Position numbers and translations under genes: made by a program
In this document: positions 7,221 to 15,104 of the stretch, piece by piece
Numbering within the stretch: position 1 is the first letter of the stretch
How the letters are laid out: each line of letters starts with the position of its first letter
Assembly (NCBI GenBank): GCA_003454975.1
Contig: DMST01000536.1
Span: forward strand, 983-27,877
DNA length: 26,895 nt
Direction: 5' to 3'
DNA from: Cytophagales bacterium
GTDB lineage: Bacteria > Bacteroidota > Bacteroidia > Cytophagales > Cyclobacteriaceae
The notes under the pieces: generated by a model
The model's database searches: none
What the model saw: only the letters and a program-made list of their open reading frames with translations
What the model was told of the DNA's origin: nothing

Positions 7221-7261
7221 GATTTGCTACAGAAAATCTCCTATATATGCCTATAAATGAA

Positions 7262-8401
7262 CTATTTATGGTCTAGTAGCTCCTTAATAACTTGCAAGAA
7301 TTTGGGCTCATCTTGGAGGTTCCAAAATGCTTCTCTGGGGGCTCCTTTAGGGTAGAAATCCCATTTTGAAAGCTTATTGAGTGCGTCTACTTGATGGCTG
7401 CTCTCAAAATCCACTGGAATCGCAGCTTTAGAAGGTTTGCAATAGTTAATCCAGTAGGGGAGTGGGGTGATGAAGAAGGGGAGTTGGTGCGCCAAATACT
7501 CGAAAATTCGAGTTGGAAGCTTGTTTTGAGTGGCCTTGTGTCTTGGGTATGGTATAATCCCGGCATCAGCCTGTTGAATTGCCTTAACTATTACATTGTG
7601 AGAAACCCATTCAGCTCCGCCTACCAGGGAGAACCGTGAATCACTTGAAATTCTACTTAATAACAAACTTAGAAATTCCTTATTTGGCGCGAAACCCACA
7701 ATACGCAGGTGTACCGAAGTGTATTTGCTAATATTTTTAACAAATTCTATTGCATCCAACGTTCCATAATGCTCCGCCAGAGTTCCGGTTAAAACTAGAT
7801 TAAGGCTCTCGCTACGCTGATATTTGCTAAATTTTTTAGCTAATGCTCCTCTGAATGTATTTTGTATAACGGTGTAGTTGGCCTTGTGGAAGGAAAACTC
7901 GTTTAGATATCCTTGCTCGGCAAGAAAGTAATGATTGATCCACGGCCTTGTGACCCATTCTTTCAGACGAACATAGGTGGCTAAGGGCCATTTTAGCAGT
8001 ATGGGGTAGGTGTTGGTGTGGGCTAAGTTGCGGTAGTAGTTCTCTTGAACATCATAGATGAGTTTCACACCAAATAATGTTTTGTATAGGCAGCTAACTA
8101 TCAGTAATTCATGGGTATTAACGATGATAAGTTCGGGTTTTAGTTGAATACACTTTTTGAAAAATCGGAACGGAATAACAGCCCTTTTTAAGGAGAGCCT
8201 GGTGAAGTAGGGATGGGGGTGAAAAGTAATCCCAGGAATGGTGGATAGTTTTTTTACAGGAAAGCCTATGATATGTAGGTCATATTTGCTTGCTTGGCTC
8301 AACGAAACACCCATTCGGTCCAGTGCCCTTGGGTCTGTAATCGGTTTTAATATTGAACCAATGACAATTCGGGATTGCGTAGTTGTTCGTGATCTCGCCA
8401 A
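7262..8401 (-). CDS. glycosyltransferase (GT4-like, GT-B fold)
   Basis: A 379-residue cytoplasmic or membrane-associated glycosyltransferase. The N-terminal half opens with a beta strand RIVIGSILKPITDPRA typical of Bacteroidota GT4-type enzymes and contains LIYDVQENYYRN. The C-terminal half carries the nucleotide-sugar region: LVLTGTLAEHYG (about 202), ADAGIIPY, then the conserved NKLPTRIFEYLAHQLP with the acidic residue of the EX7E-type site. Donor and acceptor are unknown. The only plausible start is a TTG at 8401; no ATG precedes the first strand, and the divergent dapD ATG is 24 bases away, so the promoters must overlap coding DNA. By eye the gene is richer in A+T than its neighbours. Confidence 0.8.
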   Translation of the reverse strand: MARSRTTTQSRIVIGSILKPITDPRALDRMGVSLSQASKYDLHIIGFPVKKLSTIPGITFHPHPYFTRLSLKRAVIPFRFFKKCIQLKPELIIVNTHELLIVSCLYKTLFGVKLIYDVQENYYRNLAHTNTYPILLKWPLATYVRLKEWVTRPWINHYFLAEQGYLNEFSFHKANYTVIQNTFRGALAKKFSKYQRSESLNLVLTGTLAEHYGTLDAIEFVKNISKYTSVHLRIVGFAPNKEFLSLLLSRISSDSRFSLVGGAEWVSHNVIVKAIQQADAGIIPYPRHKATQNKLPTRIFEYLAHQLPFFITPLPYWINYCKPSKAAIPVDFESSHQVDALNKLSKWDFYPKGAPREAFWNLQDEPKFLQVIKELLDHK

Positions 8402-8425
8402 ACTTTTAGAAGGTATCCATCCGCT

Positions 8426-9241
8426 ATGGAATTGCGTGAATTTATTGAGAAAGCCTGGGATGATCGAAGCGTACTCAAGGAAAAAGAGTATGAAATTGCC
8501 ATAAAAACCATTATTGAGGAGTTAGATAGGGGCGATAAGCGGGTTGCTGAACCCCAGGATGATGGTTCTTGGCTGGTGCATGAATGGATCAAGAAGGCGG
8601 TAATTCTTTATTTCCCCTTAATGAAAATGCATCGTATTGAGGTGGGACCTTTTGAGTTTCATGATAAGATGAGGCTTAAAACTGGCTATGCGAATGCAGG
8701 AGTACGAGTAGTACCCCACGCCATTGCCCGTTATGGAGCGCATATTGCTAAAAATGTTGTCATGATGCCTTCCTACGTAAACATTGGTTCTTACGTAGAT
8801 GAGGGTACCATGGTAGACACATGGGCAACTGTAGGTAGCTGTGCGCAGATTGGAAAAAATGTTCATTTGAGTGGAGGAGTCGGAATTGGTGGTGTGTTGG
8901 AGCCTGTGCAAGCAGCTCCTGTTATCATCGAAGATAATGCCTTTGTAGGATCACGCTGTATTGTGGTAGAAGGAGTGCGGGTGGGGAAAGAAGCCGTTTT
9001 AGGCGCCAATGTCGTGCTGACTGCTAGTTCTAAGATCATTGATGTAACGGGGAAGGAGCCGGTTGAGTACAAAGGGTATGTACCGGCACGTTCGGTGGTT
9101 ATTCCTGGATCTTATACCAAGAAATTCCCAGCGGGAGATTATCAGGTACCCTGTGCTCTAATTATAGGTAAGCGGAAAGAATCTACCGATAAGAAGACCT
9201 CCTTGAACGCCGCGCTTCGCGAAAATAATGTCTCCGTGTAG
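8426..9241 (+). CDS. dapD: 2,3,4,5-tetrahydropyridine-2,6-dicarboxylate N-succinyltransferase
   Basis: DapD transfers a succinyl group from succinyl-CoA to tetrahydrodipicolinate in the succinylase branch of lysine and meso-diaminopimelate synthesis, supplying peptidoglycan. At 271 residues it has the family's normal length (about 274). An N-terminal helical domain (1-100) precedes a left-handed beta-helix of hexapeptide repeats (about 105-225), and the family segments VGSCAQIGKNVHLSGG, GSRCIVVEGV and LTASSKIID are present. The protein is a cytoplasmic trimer in known cases. It is divergent from the glycosyltransferase gene with only 24 bases between the starts. No other dap gene is nearby. 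Confidence 0.95.
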   Translation: MELREFIEKAWDDRSVLKEKEYEIAIKTIIEELDRGDKRVAEPQDDGSWLVHEWIKKAVILYFPLMKMHRIEVGPFEFHDKMRLKTGYANAGVRVVPHAIARYGAHIAKNVVMMPSYVNIGSYVDEGTMVDTWATVGSCAQIGKNVHLSGGVGIGGVLEPVQAAPVIIEDNAFVGSRCIVVEGVRVGKEAVLGANVVLTASSKIIDVTGKEPVEYKGYVPARSVVIPGSYTKKFPAGDYQVPCALIIGKRKESTDKKTSLNAALRENNVSV

Positions 9242-9328
9242 GCACGATTGGCCGTTTTTTTGCTCAGTTATGCATCATAATAGCGTCCTGCTCGTTTTTG
9301 GGTAAGGACCTTGCGTATCTGAACATAT

Positions 9329-10177
9329 ATGGATCTGTTTCAAGCAATTTTCTTAAGCCTAATTCTCCAATCCAATGCATCCCACACGTCCAATGTGATT
9401 GGGATGCACCCCCCTGCGCAGGAGCATAATATTCAGCTGGGCGAAAAGGTGCAATATAAGCTGTACTATGGGCTGATCCCGGTTGGGAAAGCTCAGATTT
9501 TCATCTTCAACGACCTATATAGGATCAACCGTAGGGATTGCTATCGTATTGACGTTCAGGCCAAAACGGTAGGTGCCGTAGATTGGCTTGCTCAAGTAGA
9601 GGATACTTGGGGGGCTTATATAGATAAGGTGAGTCTGCTACCGCATATGGCCTACCGGGATATTTCTGAAGGAGATTTCAAACGGAAGGAGATTGTTCGG
9701 TATGATCACCGTACCCAAACGGTAGAAGTGAAGATTTTGAATAATAAAACTGGGCAATTTCACGAACCCAACTATTATCACGTACCACTTTACATTCGCG
9801 ATTTGGTAAGCGGTATGATGGCAGTTCGGTCGATTCCTTTTGATACAGTGCAGATAGGGGATACTCTGCAGGCCGACGCGTTTTTTGAGGAAACGCTCTA
9901 TGATTTTAAGGTAATTTATGATGGGCAGGAAGAAATTAAAACAAAAATTGGCCGGATGATGGCTCATCGGTTAGTGCCCATTATGCCAGATAATCCGGTG
10001 TTTGATGGTGAAAATTCGGTGGTATGCTGGGTTTCCGCAGACAGTAACCAAATTCCCATTCGGATGGAGGCCGACATGTTTATAGGGGCTGCTAGTTTGG
10101 AAATTCTTACTGCGGAAGGGCTGGCAGAACCCATGGGGGACCCAGAAGAAGAGGATACTGAAGAAACTACTCCTTAG
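9329..10177 (+). CDS. DUF3108 domain protein, probably exported
   Basis: A 282-residue protein recognised as DUF3108. The N-terminal hydrophobic stretch MDLFQAIFLSLILQSNA could be a signal peptide. Family-like segments include GEKVQYKLYYGLIPVGKAQI (38-57), DCYRIDVQAKTVGAVDWLAQ (70-89), an arginine-tyrosine strand DFKRKEIVRYDH and LYIRDLVSGMMAVRSIPF. The fold is expected to be all-beta and periplasmic; its biochemical role is unknown. The C-terminus is strongly acidic (EEEDTEETTP). A TPR lipoprotein gene follows 113 bases later with its own promoter-like box inside the gap, so the two may be separately expressed. I do not assign a function. Confidence 0.75.
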   Translation: MDLFQAIFLSLILQSNASHTSNVIGMHPPAQEHNIQLGEKVQYKLYYGLIPVGKAQIFIFNDLYRINRRDCYRIDVQAKTVGAVDWLAQVEDTWGAYIDKVSLLPHMAYRDISEGDFKRKEIVRYDHRTQTVEVKILNNKTGQFHEPNYYHVPLYIRDLVSGMMAVRSIPFDTVQIGDTLQADAFFEETLYDFKVIYDGQEEIKTKIGRMMAHRLVPIMPDNPVFDGENSVVCWVSADSNQIPIRMEADMFIGAASLEILTAEGLAEPMGDPEEEDTEETTP

Positions 10178-10256
10178 TCTCTGGTTACCAGTTGTTTATA
10201 AAGAAAGACTTCTTGAAATCTTTTCGCTTATTACTTTTACTTGGGCTCCAGCAGCC

Positions 10257-10264
10257 TATCTTTG
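10257..10264 (+). promoter_or_regulatory. Bacteroidota -7 box (TATCTTTG) before the TPR lipoprotein
   Basis: TATCTTTG followed by CA matches TAnnTTTG exactly and lies 26 bases before the chosen ATG at 10291. This also argues against an upstream start that would run through the promoter. Confidence 0.55.
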
Positions 10265-10290
10265 CACGCGCAAATTTGATCTTGTATACT

Positions 10291-10887
10291 ATGAAGTTTA
10301 GTTTGACTCTGGGAGTCATGATGGTATGGATCCTGGTGGGTTGTTCCGGTGATTCCAGTGATACCGCAGACCGGCTTTTTCGTGAAGGAAAATATTCCGA
10401 TGCGTTGGTGGCCTACAATGAGTTTTTGGAGTACAACCCAGGGCATCTTACATCTTATTATAACCGTGGCCGTACTTACGAGGAATTAGGACAGTATGAC
10501 AATGCCCGAACGGATTTTAATGAGGTACTGCGCCGCGATCCGGAATACCGGGATGCCTATTTGAGTCTCGGAAACCTAGCCTTTCGGGAGCAGCAGTATG
10601 AAAAGGCGGCTGATTTGTACTCAAAAGCGGCTGAAGTGGACAACGGATATTCGAAAAGTTTCCAACTGAAAGGGCAAGCTCTTGCTAAGTTGGGGGACTT
10701 TGAGAAAGCTATGAAAGCGTTTAACGATGCTATTAAAGTAGATCGGGACAATAGTGGAGCCTACATTGGCCGAGGAATCATTTTTATGAATACCGGCCAG
10801 ACCAAAAAAGCATGTGCTGATTTCGATAACGCACGTCGTTTGGGTGATCCTAATGGAGATCGAGCATTGGAGCAATACTGTAAGTGA
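10291..10887 (+). CDS. tetratricopeptide-repeat lipoprotein
   Basis: A 198-residue lipoprotein with signal peptide and lipobox ILVGC (Cys18), followed by about five consecutive TPR units from residue 26 onward (for example REGKYSDALVAYNEFLEYNP, YNRGRTYEELGQYDNARTDF, KLGDFEKAMKAFNDAIKVD). TPR arrays form a helical solenoid that binds other proteins, so it is likely a scaffold or assembly factor at the inner face of the outer membrane or in the periplasm. The partner cannot be named. I chose the ATG at 10291 rather than 10192 because it begins the signal peptide and follows the promoter box. A strong terminator lies 30 bases after the stop. Confidence 0.85.
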   Translation: MKFSLTLGVMMVWILVGCSGDSSDTADRLFREGKYSDALVAYNEFLEYNPGHLTSYYNRGRTYEELGQYDNARTDFNEVLRRDPEYRDAYLSLGNLAFREQQYEKAADLYSKAAEVDNGYSKSFQLKGQALAKLGDFEKAMKAFNDAIKVDRDNSGAYIGRGIIFMNTGQTKKACADFDNARRLGDPNGDRALEQYCK

Positions 10888-10917
10888 TTGATTTCCCTAT
10901 ATAAATACTCATTCAGA

Positions 10918-10944
10918 AGCGGTTTCGTAGGAGACCGCTTTTTT
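10918..10944 (+). terminator. Rho-independent terminator of the TPR lipoprotein gene
   Basis: A 9-bp stem AGCGGTTTC / GAGACCGCT (one wobble) with loop GTAG, followed by a T-run, 30 bases after the stop. Confidence 0.88.
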
Positions 10945-11014
10945 ATTGTCCTATGCTCTGGATTCTAGTGGCCAATTCCTTACCCGTTAGATTTGTTAGC
11001 TTTTTTCTGTTCGT

Positions 11015-11758
11015 CTAGTTCCCTCCGTTTTCACCTTCTTGGTTGTGATTGTGGTTATGGTCCACGGCTTCCAAGGGCAGGTGATTGCAAAGGATACTAG
11101 ATCTCATTTTGAGACTGCCCAAGCAGGTAGGGCAGGGTGAGCTGATGACTTTGGTGCCTACACAAACTCGGCAGGTATGGATTCCCTTGCCATCGCAATT
11201 ATCGCAGGTGGCGTATTGACGAGTGCCCAATTTGTTGAGACTAACCAATACCCCTTCACCATAGCATTTTTGGCATTGGGTACGGCCATGACCCTGGCAA
11301 TTGGGACAGGTTTTGTCTAGGGTACCTTCTTGGTTGCAAGTGGTACAGTCTACTAGCCGGAATCCGGCTCCGTTACAAAAGCGGCAGTTGGTAACCGCGC
11401 GCATAGCCACGTCCAGGAGTTCTTGTAGCTCCAGGGCAGGTTCGTAATAGCTACCTGCACGGCCAGTAAGGGTAAGATATTTGGTAAGGAAGTTTTGACT
11501 GTTCTTGTGTTGACCTAGGTGGTATAGGGTTTCTGCAAAGAGATAGCTCATGTCCTCGGGCAGAGTAGTATTGAGAGCAAGCATTTTTCTAAATACCACA
11601 TTGGCATCTTGGTACTTCCCTTCGTACATCAGATTTTTTGCCTGTTCCAAGTACTGATTTACGAGTGGCTCGCTACTCGTTTGTGCTTGTAGACAGGTAA
11701 TAGATAATAAAAAGGAAAAGAGAAAAACGGGAAGAGCCCGTACCATCGATATTTGCAT
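11015..11758 (-). CDS. exported protein with helical N-terminus and DnaJ-like CxxC zinc-finger repeats
   Basis: A 247-residue protein. A signal peptide (about 1-26, ending CLQAQ) is followed by a helical region resembling TPR units (QYLEQAKNLMYEGKYQDANV, then MSYLFAETLYHLGQH). The C-terminal half has seven CxxC pairs: CRFCNGAG, CTTCNQEG, CPNCQGHG, CQKCYGEG, CDNCDGKG, CRVCVGTK and CPTCLGS. The CxxCxGxG spacing is that of the DnaJ central zinc domain, but there is no J domain, and it is predicted to be exported. It could bind zinc or take part in periplasmic thiol chemistry or protein folding; I do not assign a role. I preferred the ATG at 11758 over an in-frame TTG three codons upstream. It diverges from the flavoprotein gene. 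Confidence 0.75.
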   Translation of the reverse strand: MQISMVRALPVFLFSFLLSITCLQAQTSSEPLVNQYLEQAKNLMYEGKYQDANVVFRKMLALNTTLPEDMSYLFAETLYHLGQHKNSQNFLTKYLTLTGRAGSYYEPALELQELLDVAMRAVTNCRFCNGAGFRLVDCTTCNQEGTLDKTCPNCQGHGRTQCQKCYGEGVLVSLNKLGTRQYATCDNCDGKGIHTCRVCVGTKVISSPCPTCLGSLKMRSSILCNHLPLEAVDHNHNHNQEGENGGN

Positions 11759-11946
11759 AAGATTCAACTATACACTCTTAGACCACTCGTACGCACGAAG
11801 GGTTTAGTTCAACAACGAAATTTACGAGAAATCATTCAAAGGATGGGATGCAAGTGGGTGACAACTTAGTTGATTTGAAAGGATAGTGGCTCAGAGGCTT
11901 AGCTTTCGAGCGAGACTGAGAATGTTTAGGTAGGTTTATACTAGGT

Positions 11947-11954
11947 TAAATTTG
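11947..11954 (+). promoter_or_regulatory. possible -7 box (TAAATTTG) before the flavoprotein gene
   Basis: TAAATTTG matches TAnnTTTG and lies 59 bases upstream of the ATG at 12014, in the divergent intergenic region. The leader would be longer than for the other promoters here. Moderate to weak. Confidence 0.35.
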
Positions 11955-12013
11955 TTTTGTCCACATCTAACAAATGTTTCAGGTATATATAAATTGCATA
12001 TACAACTTTTGAT

Positions 12014-13252
12014 ATGGTATTGTCTAAGCAAGTAGGGGTGATAGGTGGTGGAGCTGCTGGTTTTTTTGCTGCGCTCCGAATAGCCGAGACAAATAGGGAT
12101 TTCCAAGTTTCTGTACTAGAGAAGGGAAATAAGGTGTTGGGAAAGGTAAAAGTGAGTGGCGGAGGCAGGTGTAACGTAACCCATGATGCTCCTTATGCTT
12201 CTCATCTTTTGCCCCAATATCCGCGGGGTAAGTCATTTCTCAAGAAAGTGTACAAGCAGTTCAGTGCTACTGATACAGTAGCATGGTTTGAGGCTAGGGG
12301 GGTAGCGCTTAAGGTGGAGGAAGATGGCCGAATGTTTCCGGTGACAGATTCTAGCCAAACGGTAATAGATTGTTTATTGGGAGAGGCCAATCGGTTGGGG
12401 GTCCGCGTGCGAGTGGGATCCGGTGTGAAGCAAATTTCTGTAAAGGGGGCTTCTGGATTCGAAGTGGAATTGTTTTCCGGGGTACGACATCACTATGATG
12501 TGTTGGTTGTGGCTGTTGGGGGATATCCTAAATCGGCTAGCTATGATTGGCTACGGAACATGGGCCATACCATTGTGGAGCCGGTGCCTTCGCTATTTAC
12601 TTTCAACTTACCGAAGAATCCCTGGAAGGGATTGGAAGGAATCTCTGTACCTAAAGCGGAGGTGCGAGTACAAGGCACCAGCTTGGTGTATGGTGGCCCT
12701 CTGCTAGTCACTCATTGGGGGCTAAGCGGACCGGCAGTTTTGCGGACCAGTGCTTGGGGGGCAAGGGTTTTCGCTGAAAAGGGTTACCAGACTACTTTGC
12801 AGGTTTGCTGGCTGCCTGAAGTGCCCGAGGAGCAACTTCGTAGCCAACTGGCTATGTACAGGGAGGAACATTCACAACGTACAGTGGCTAAGTATCCACT
12901 CTTCGATCTACCGCGTCGCCTCTGGGAGCGGATGCTGCTGTGGAGTGATATAAAAGAGGATATGGTTTGGGAGTCGGTACCAAAAAAAGGTATTAATCGA
13001 CTGGTAGAGAATGTGCTAAGGGCACCTGCTGTAATGAGTGGTAAAACAACCTTCAAGGAAGAGTTTGTAACGGCTGGGGGTATTGCCTTGGAAGAGCTGG
13101 ATCCTTATACTATGCAAAGTAGGCTTGTGCCGGGGTTATATTTTGCAGGAGAGGTATTGGATATAGATGGGGTAACTGGGGGGTACAACTTCCAGGCTGC
13201 CTGGAGCACCGGCTGGGTAGCCGGCACCCATTTAGGCAAGTCTAAATCTTAA
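12014..13252 (+). CDS. NAD(P)/FAD-dependent oxidoreductase, HI0933/YhiN/BaiN family
   Basis: A 412-residue flavoprotein of the HI0933-like family. The FAD-binding Rossmann motif GVIGGGAAGFFAALRIA is at 8-24, the family hallmark SGGGRCNVTH at about 49-58, and the C-terminal FAD-contacting segment LYFAGEVLDIDGVTGGYNFQAAW at about 376-398, interrupted by no obvious changes (listed here as FAGEVLDIDG plus TGGYNFQAAW). Family length is about 400, so it appears complete. Members are cytoplasmic; BaiN in gut clostridia is linked to bile-acid dehydroxylation, but most have no known substrate, so the reaction here is open. Its stop and the stop of the converging gene share the same TTAA tetranucleotide (13249-13252). 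Confidence 0.88.
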   Translation: MVLSKQVGVIGGGAAGFFAALRIAETNRDFQVSVLEKGNKVLGKVKVSGGGRCNVTHDAPYASHLLPQYPRGKSFLKKVYKQFSATDTVAWFEARGVALKVEEDGRMFPVTDSSQTVIDCLLGEANRLGVRVRVGSGVKQISVKGASGFEVELFSGVRHHYDVLVVAVGGYPKSASYDWLRNMGHTIVEPVPSLFTFNLPKNPWKGLEGISVPKAEVRVQGTSLVYGGPLLVTHWGLSGPAVLRTSAWGARVFAEKGYQTTLQVCWLPEVPEEQLRSQLAMYREEHSQRTVAKYPLFDLPRRLWERMLLWSDIKEDMVWESVPKKGINRLVENVLRAPAVMSGKTTFKEEFVTAGGIALEELDPYTMQSRLVPGLYFAGEVLDIDGVTGGYNFQAAWSTGWVAGTHLGKSKS

Positions 13253-13827
13253 TTGATCAAGGTTGCCACTGCTTCCCGAAATTCCTTTTCAGCTTCCAGG
13301 GACTTAGGTCCTTCTGCCCGATAGCGGATGGTACCCTTATCATCCAGCACAAACACGTAGCAACTGCGCTGTTCGGTCATGTTGAGTTGCTCGTAATATG
13401 GGCCACGGTCACCATAAAAGGTAGCAGTATTGTCGTGCCATTGGTCAGGGATTCCACCCCGCATCCAATTGTCTATCTGCCAACCGATGGGTTTATATAA
13501 AGTGCTGATCATCGGTACTTCATGATAAGTTATCTCTACCTGTGGTTCATATTCGTCTAAGATGATATCTGCCCAGGTGTTGACCAAGCGTTGGGCATCT
13601 TGCTTGAAAACCAGAATGAGGATATTGGCCTTTCCTCTGAGATCGGTGGGAAAGACCACCGTTTTTCTGCTCAAGGTTTCGGCCTTCAGGGTAGGGAAGG
13701 GATCTCCAATTTCTCCACTGGTATTGATGCTTTGATTTTTCCTAGAAGAACTGCCCCAAAGCAATAAGGGGACTAAGGCAGAAAATACCAGTAGTCCACG
13801 GGTAGTCTGTTTTTTTGTAAAGCGCAT
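13249..13827 (-). CDS. exported protein, thioredoxin-fold-like but lacking CxxC
   Basis: A 192-residue protein with an N-terminal signal or anchor (RGLLVFSALVPLLLW) and then GDPFPTLKAETLSRKTVVFP, an opening like that of AhpC/TSA or TlpA-type domains. It continues with an extension strand NILILVFKQDAQRLVNTW and a late strand SCYVFVLDDKGTIRYRAEGP that fits a thioredoxin C-terminal sheet. No CxxC is present; the sole clear Cys is near the C-terminal sheet (RSCYVF). The arrangement recalls ATP10-type or non-redox thioredoxin-like proteins. Function unknown. I chose the ATG at 13827 because the longer frame begins with TTG and adds a low-complexity leader that reads through the intergenic region. 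It is convergent with the flavoprotein gene and divergent from the MarR gene. Confidence 0.65.
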   Translation of the reverse strand: MRFTKKQTTRGLLVFSALVPLLLWGSSSRKNQSINTSGEIGDPFPTLKAETLSRKTVVFPTDLRGKANILILVFKQDAQRLVNTWADIILDEYEPQVEITYHEVPMISTLYKPIGWQIDNWMRGGIPDQWHDNTATFYGDRGPYYEQLNMTEQRSCYVFVLDDKGTIRYRAEGPKSLEAEKEFREAVATLIN

Positions 13828-13875
13828 TATTATTTTTTTAGTACGGTAGGTATTAGATGAACTCAGGTTCAATGG

Positions 13876-13906
13876 TTTTGTTTTATTTTTAAACAATTTT
13901 GTTTTA
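13876..13906. promoter_or_regulatory. candidate MarR operator: direct and inverted repeats
   Basis: TTTTGTTTTA occurs exactly twice, at 13876-13885 and 13897-13906, 21 bp apart (two helical turns). The second copy overlaps an inverted repeat AAACAA-TT-TTGTTT (13891-13904). All of this lies within 36 bases upstream of the MarR-family start, in the region shared with the divergent exported-protein gene. The location suits autoregulation, but A/T-rich repeats arise by chance too. Confidence 0.4.
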
Positions 13907-13911
13907 GTGTT

Positions 13912-14532
13912 ATGGATGATGTCATTTCCTTGCTAGAAAATTATCGAGATTTTCAACAGTCTGTTCCTCAGGGTGATTTTGCGGAGTTTGGGGATTGGCT
14001 GAAACAAAAGCATACCAGCCCATCAGCTTACGCCACAGACCAAGAATCGGTCAACTTGGAAGGCCCAGCGGTAATGGCGGGATACTTGTTGGGAGGACTC
14101 TCTAGCTTTGTAGAGACTTGGGTCAAGCTATCTTTTCAAGAGATACCCTTGGGCTCCTTGCAAGATTATGGCATTATGAAATCGGTAGAGTATTCGGGAA
14201 ACCCAACCAAAAAGCAGTTGGCAGAGGAAATAATTGCTGAGCGCACTACGGTGATTGAGTCTATCAAACGGCTTACTAAGGAAGGGTTGCTTTGGGAAAC
14301 TCCTGATGATCAGGATCGTAGACTGCGTCGGGTAATGCTGACGGATAAAGGAGCAGAGCTGATTGCTATTGCGGATAAGAAGATGGTGGCTTTGGGGAAC
14401 CTCTTAATGGGACCTCTTACGGAACCCGAACAAAAATCGATGATGCCTGCCTTGAATCGGTTAATGGATTTTCATCAGCACCTGTATTATCAGCAGACCA
14501 GGGAGAAGGTAAAGGAGGATTATTCCTTATAA
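13912..14532 (+). CDS. MarR-family transcriptional regulator
   Basis: A 206-residue winged-helix regulator. The DNA-binding domain spans about residues 80-150: a recognition-helix region NPTKKQLAEEIIAERTTVIE, then SIKRLTKEGLLWETP and the wing DDQDRRLRRVMLTDKGAELI, the MarR signature. The first 75 residues are longer than the usual MarR dimerisation arm and include a stretch with QKHTSPSAYATDQESVN. MarR proteins bind DNA as dimers and release it on binding a small ligand or on oxidation; the ligand is unknown here. The gene diverges from the exported thioredoxin-like gene with repeats in the shared promoter region, so it may control that gene and itself. Confidence 0.85.
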   Translation: MDDVISLLENYRDFQQSVPQGDFAEFGDWLKQKHTSPSAYATDQESVNLEGPAVMAGYLLGGLSSFVETWVKLSFQEIPLGSLQDYGIMKSVEYSGNPTKKQLAEEIIAERTTVIESIKRLTKEGLLWETPDDQDRRLRRVMLTDKGAELIAIADKKMVALGNLLMGPLTEPEQKSMMPALNRLMDFHQHLYYQQTREKVKEDYSL

Positions 14533-14549
14533 TTCTATTCTCTTGTATA

Positions 14550-14567
14550 GGACCTCTCTGAGGTTTT
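14550..14567 (+). terminator. weak hairpin after the MarR gene
   Basis: ACCTC-TCT-GAGGT (extendable by two G-U pairs) followed by only four T, 18 bases after the stop. Could be a weak terminator; a longer T-run follows at about 14576 but is not adjacent to the stem. Confidence 0.25.
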
Positions 14568-14755
14568 GGCTCTCCTTTTTTATTGAAATGCAAAGTTTGG
14601 CGGAGTTCCTTTTCTTCTTCGGTGCACCTTGTTTATCCCTGGCCTTTTTCGTTGGTCACGCAGCTTACTCACTCGTCCCAAGCGGCCATCTCAATGGATT
14701 GATCCCCGTACATCCCTTTAGTATTTCTTAGTCCGTAACAACAAACATTAGACAA

Positions 14756-14947
14756 ATGAAAAATCTCATCAAAGCTTCTCTCTTGGCCCTAGTATTGGTT
14801 TCAGCGTGCGCCACACCTGACGATATTACACCCGCCAGATCCGCTAGTGAACTTGGAGAGGCTGAACGTTTCTTTCAGAAGAATGATAAGCAAAGTGACA
14901 TGTCACCCATCGAGCTGAAACAGCCGGAGGTCACGGTTGAAGGTTAA
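14756..14947 (+). CDS. small lipoprotein, function unknown
   Basis: A 63-residue lipoprotein: signal peptide MKNLIKASLLALVLVSAC with lipobox VSAC (Cys18), then a short hydrophilic, charged tail (ARSASELGEAERFFQKNDKQ) with no recognisable domain. Small Bacteroidota lipoproteins of this type are common and mostly uncharacterised. A strong terminator 27 bases after the stop supports a real transcript, and the start is fixed by the signal peptide. A MarR-family gene lies 223 bases upstream on the same strand, but nothing shows that they share a transcript. Confidence 0.7.
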   Translation: MKNLIKASLLALVLVSACATPDDITPARSASELGEAERFFQKNDKQSDMSPIELKQPEVTVEG

Positions 14948-14974
14948 TTAGTGGTTTTAGTTTTCAGTTTTCGA

Positions 14975-15007
14975 AACCACCTGCATTCTAAAATGCGGGT
15001 GGTTTTT
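14975..15007 (+). terminator. Rho-independent terminator of the small lipoprotein gene
   Basis: A 13-bp stem AACCACCTGCATT / AATGCGGGTGGTT (one wobble) with a four-base loop, followed by T residues. One of the strongest hairpins in the window. Confidence 0.88.
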
Positions 15008-15104
15008 GCTTTAAGGGGATCGCTTTAAAGCTATTCTGCTTTGCTATTTAATGAAAAAGAACCGTAGGAGGGGAGTGAGCCACCCATGGAACTGCAGGCC
15101 CATC

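Noticed and set aside
10192..10290. Upstream start of the TPR lipoprotein
   Set aside because: It would place the lipobox far inside the protein and read through the promoter box at 10257.
14543..14731. Open frame of 62 codons after the MarR gene
   Set aside because: Composition is Phe/Leu/Ser-rich with no domain or signal logic, and it covers a hairpin and T-run; more likely untranslated.
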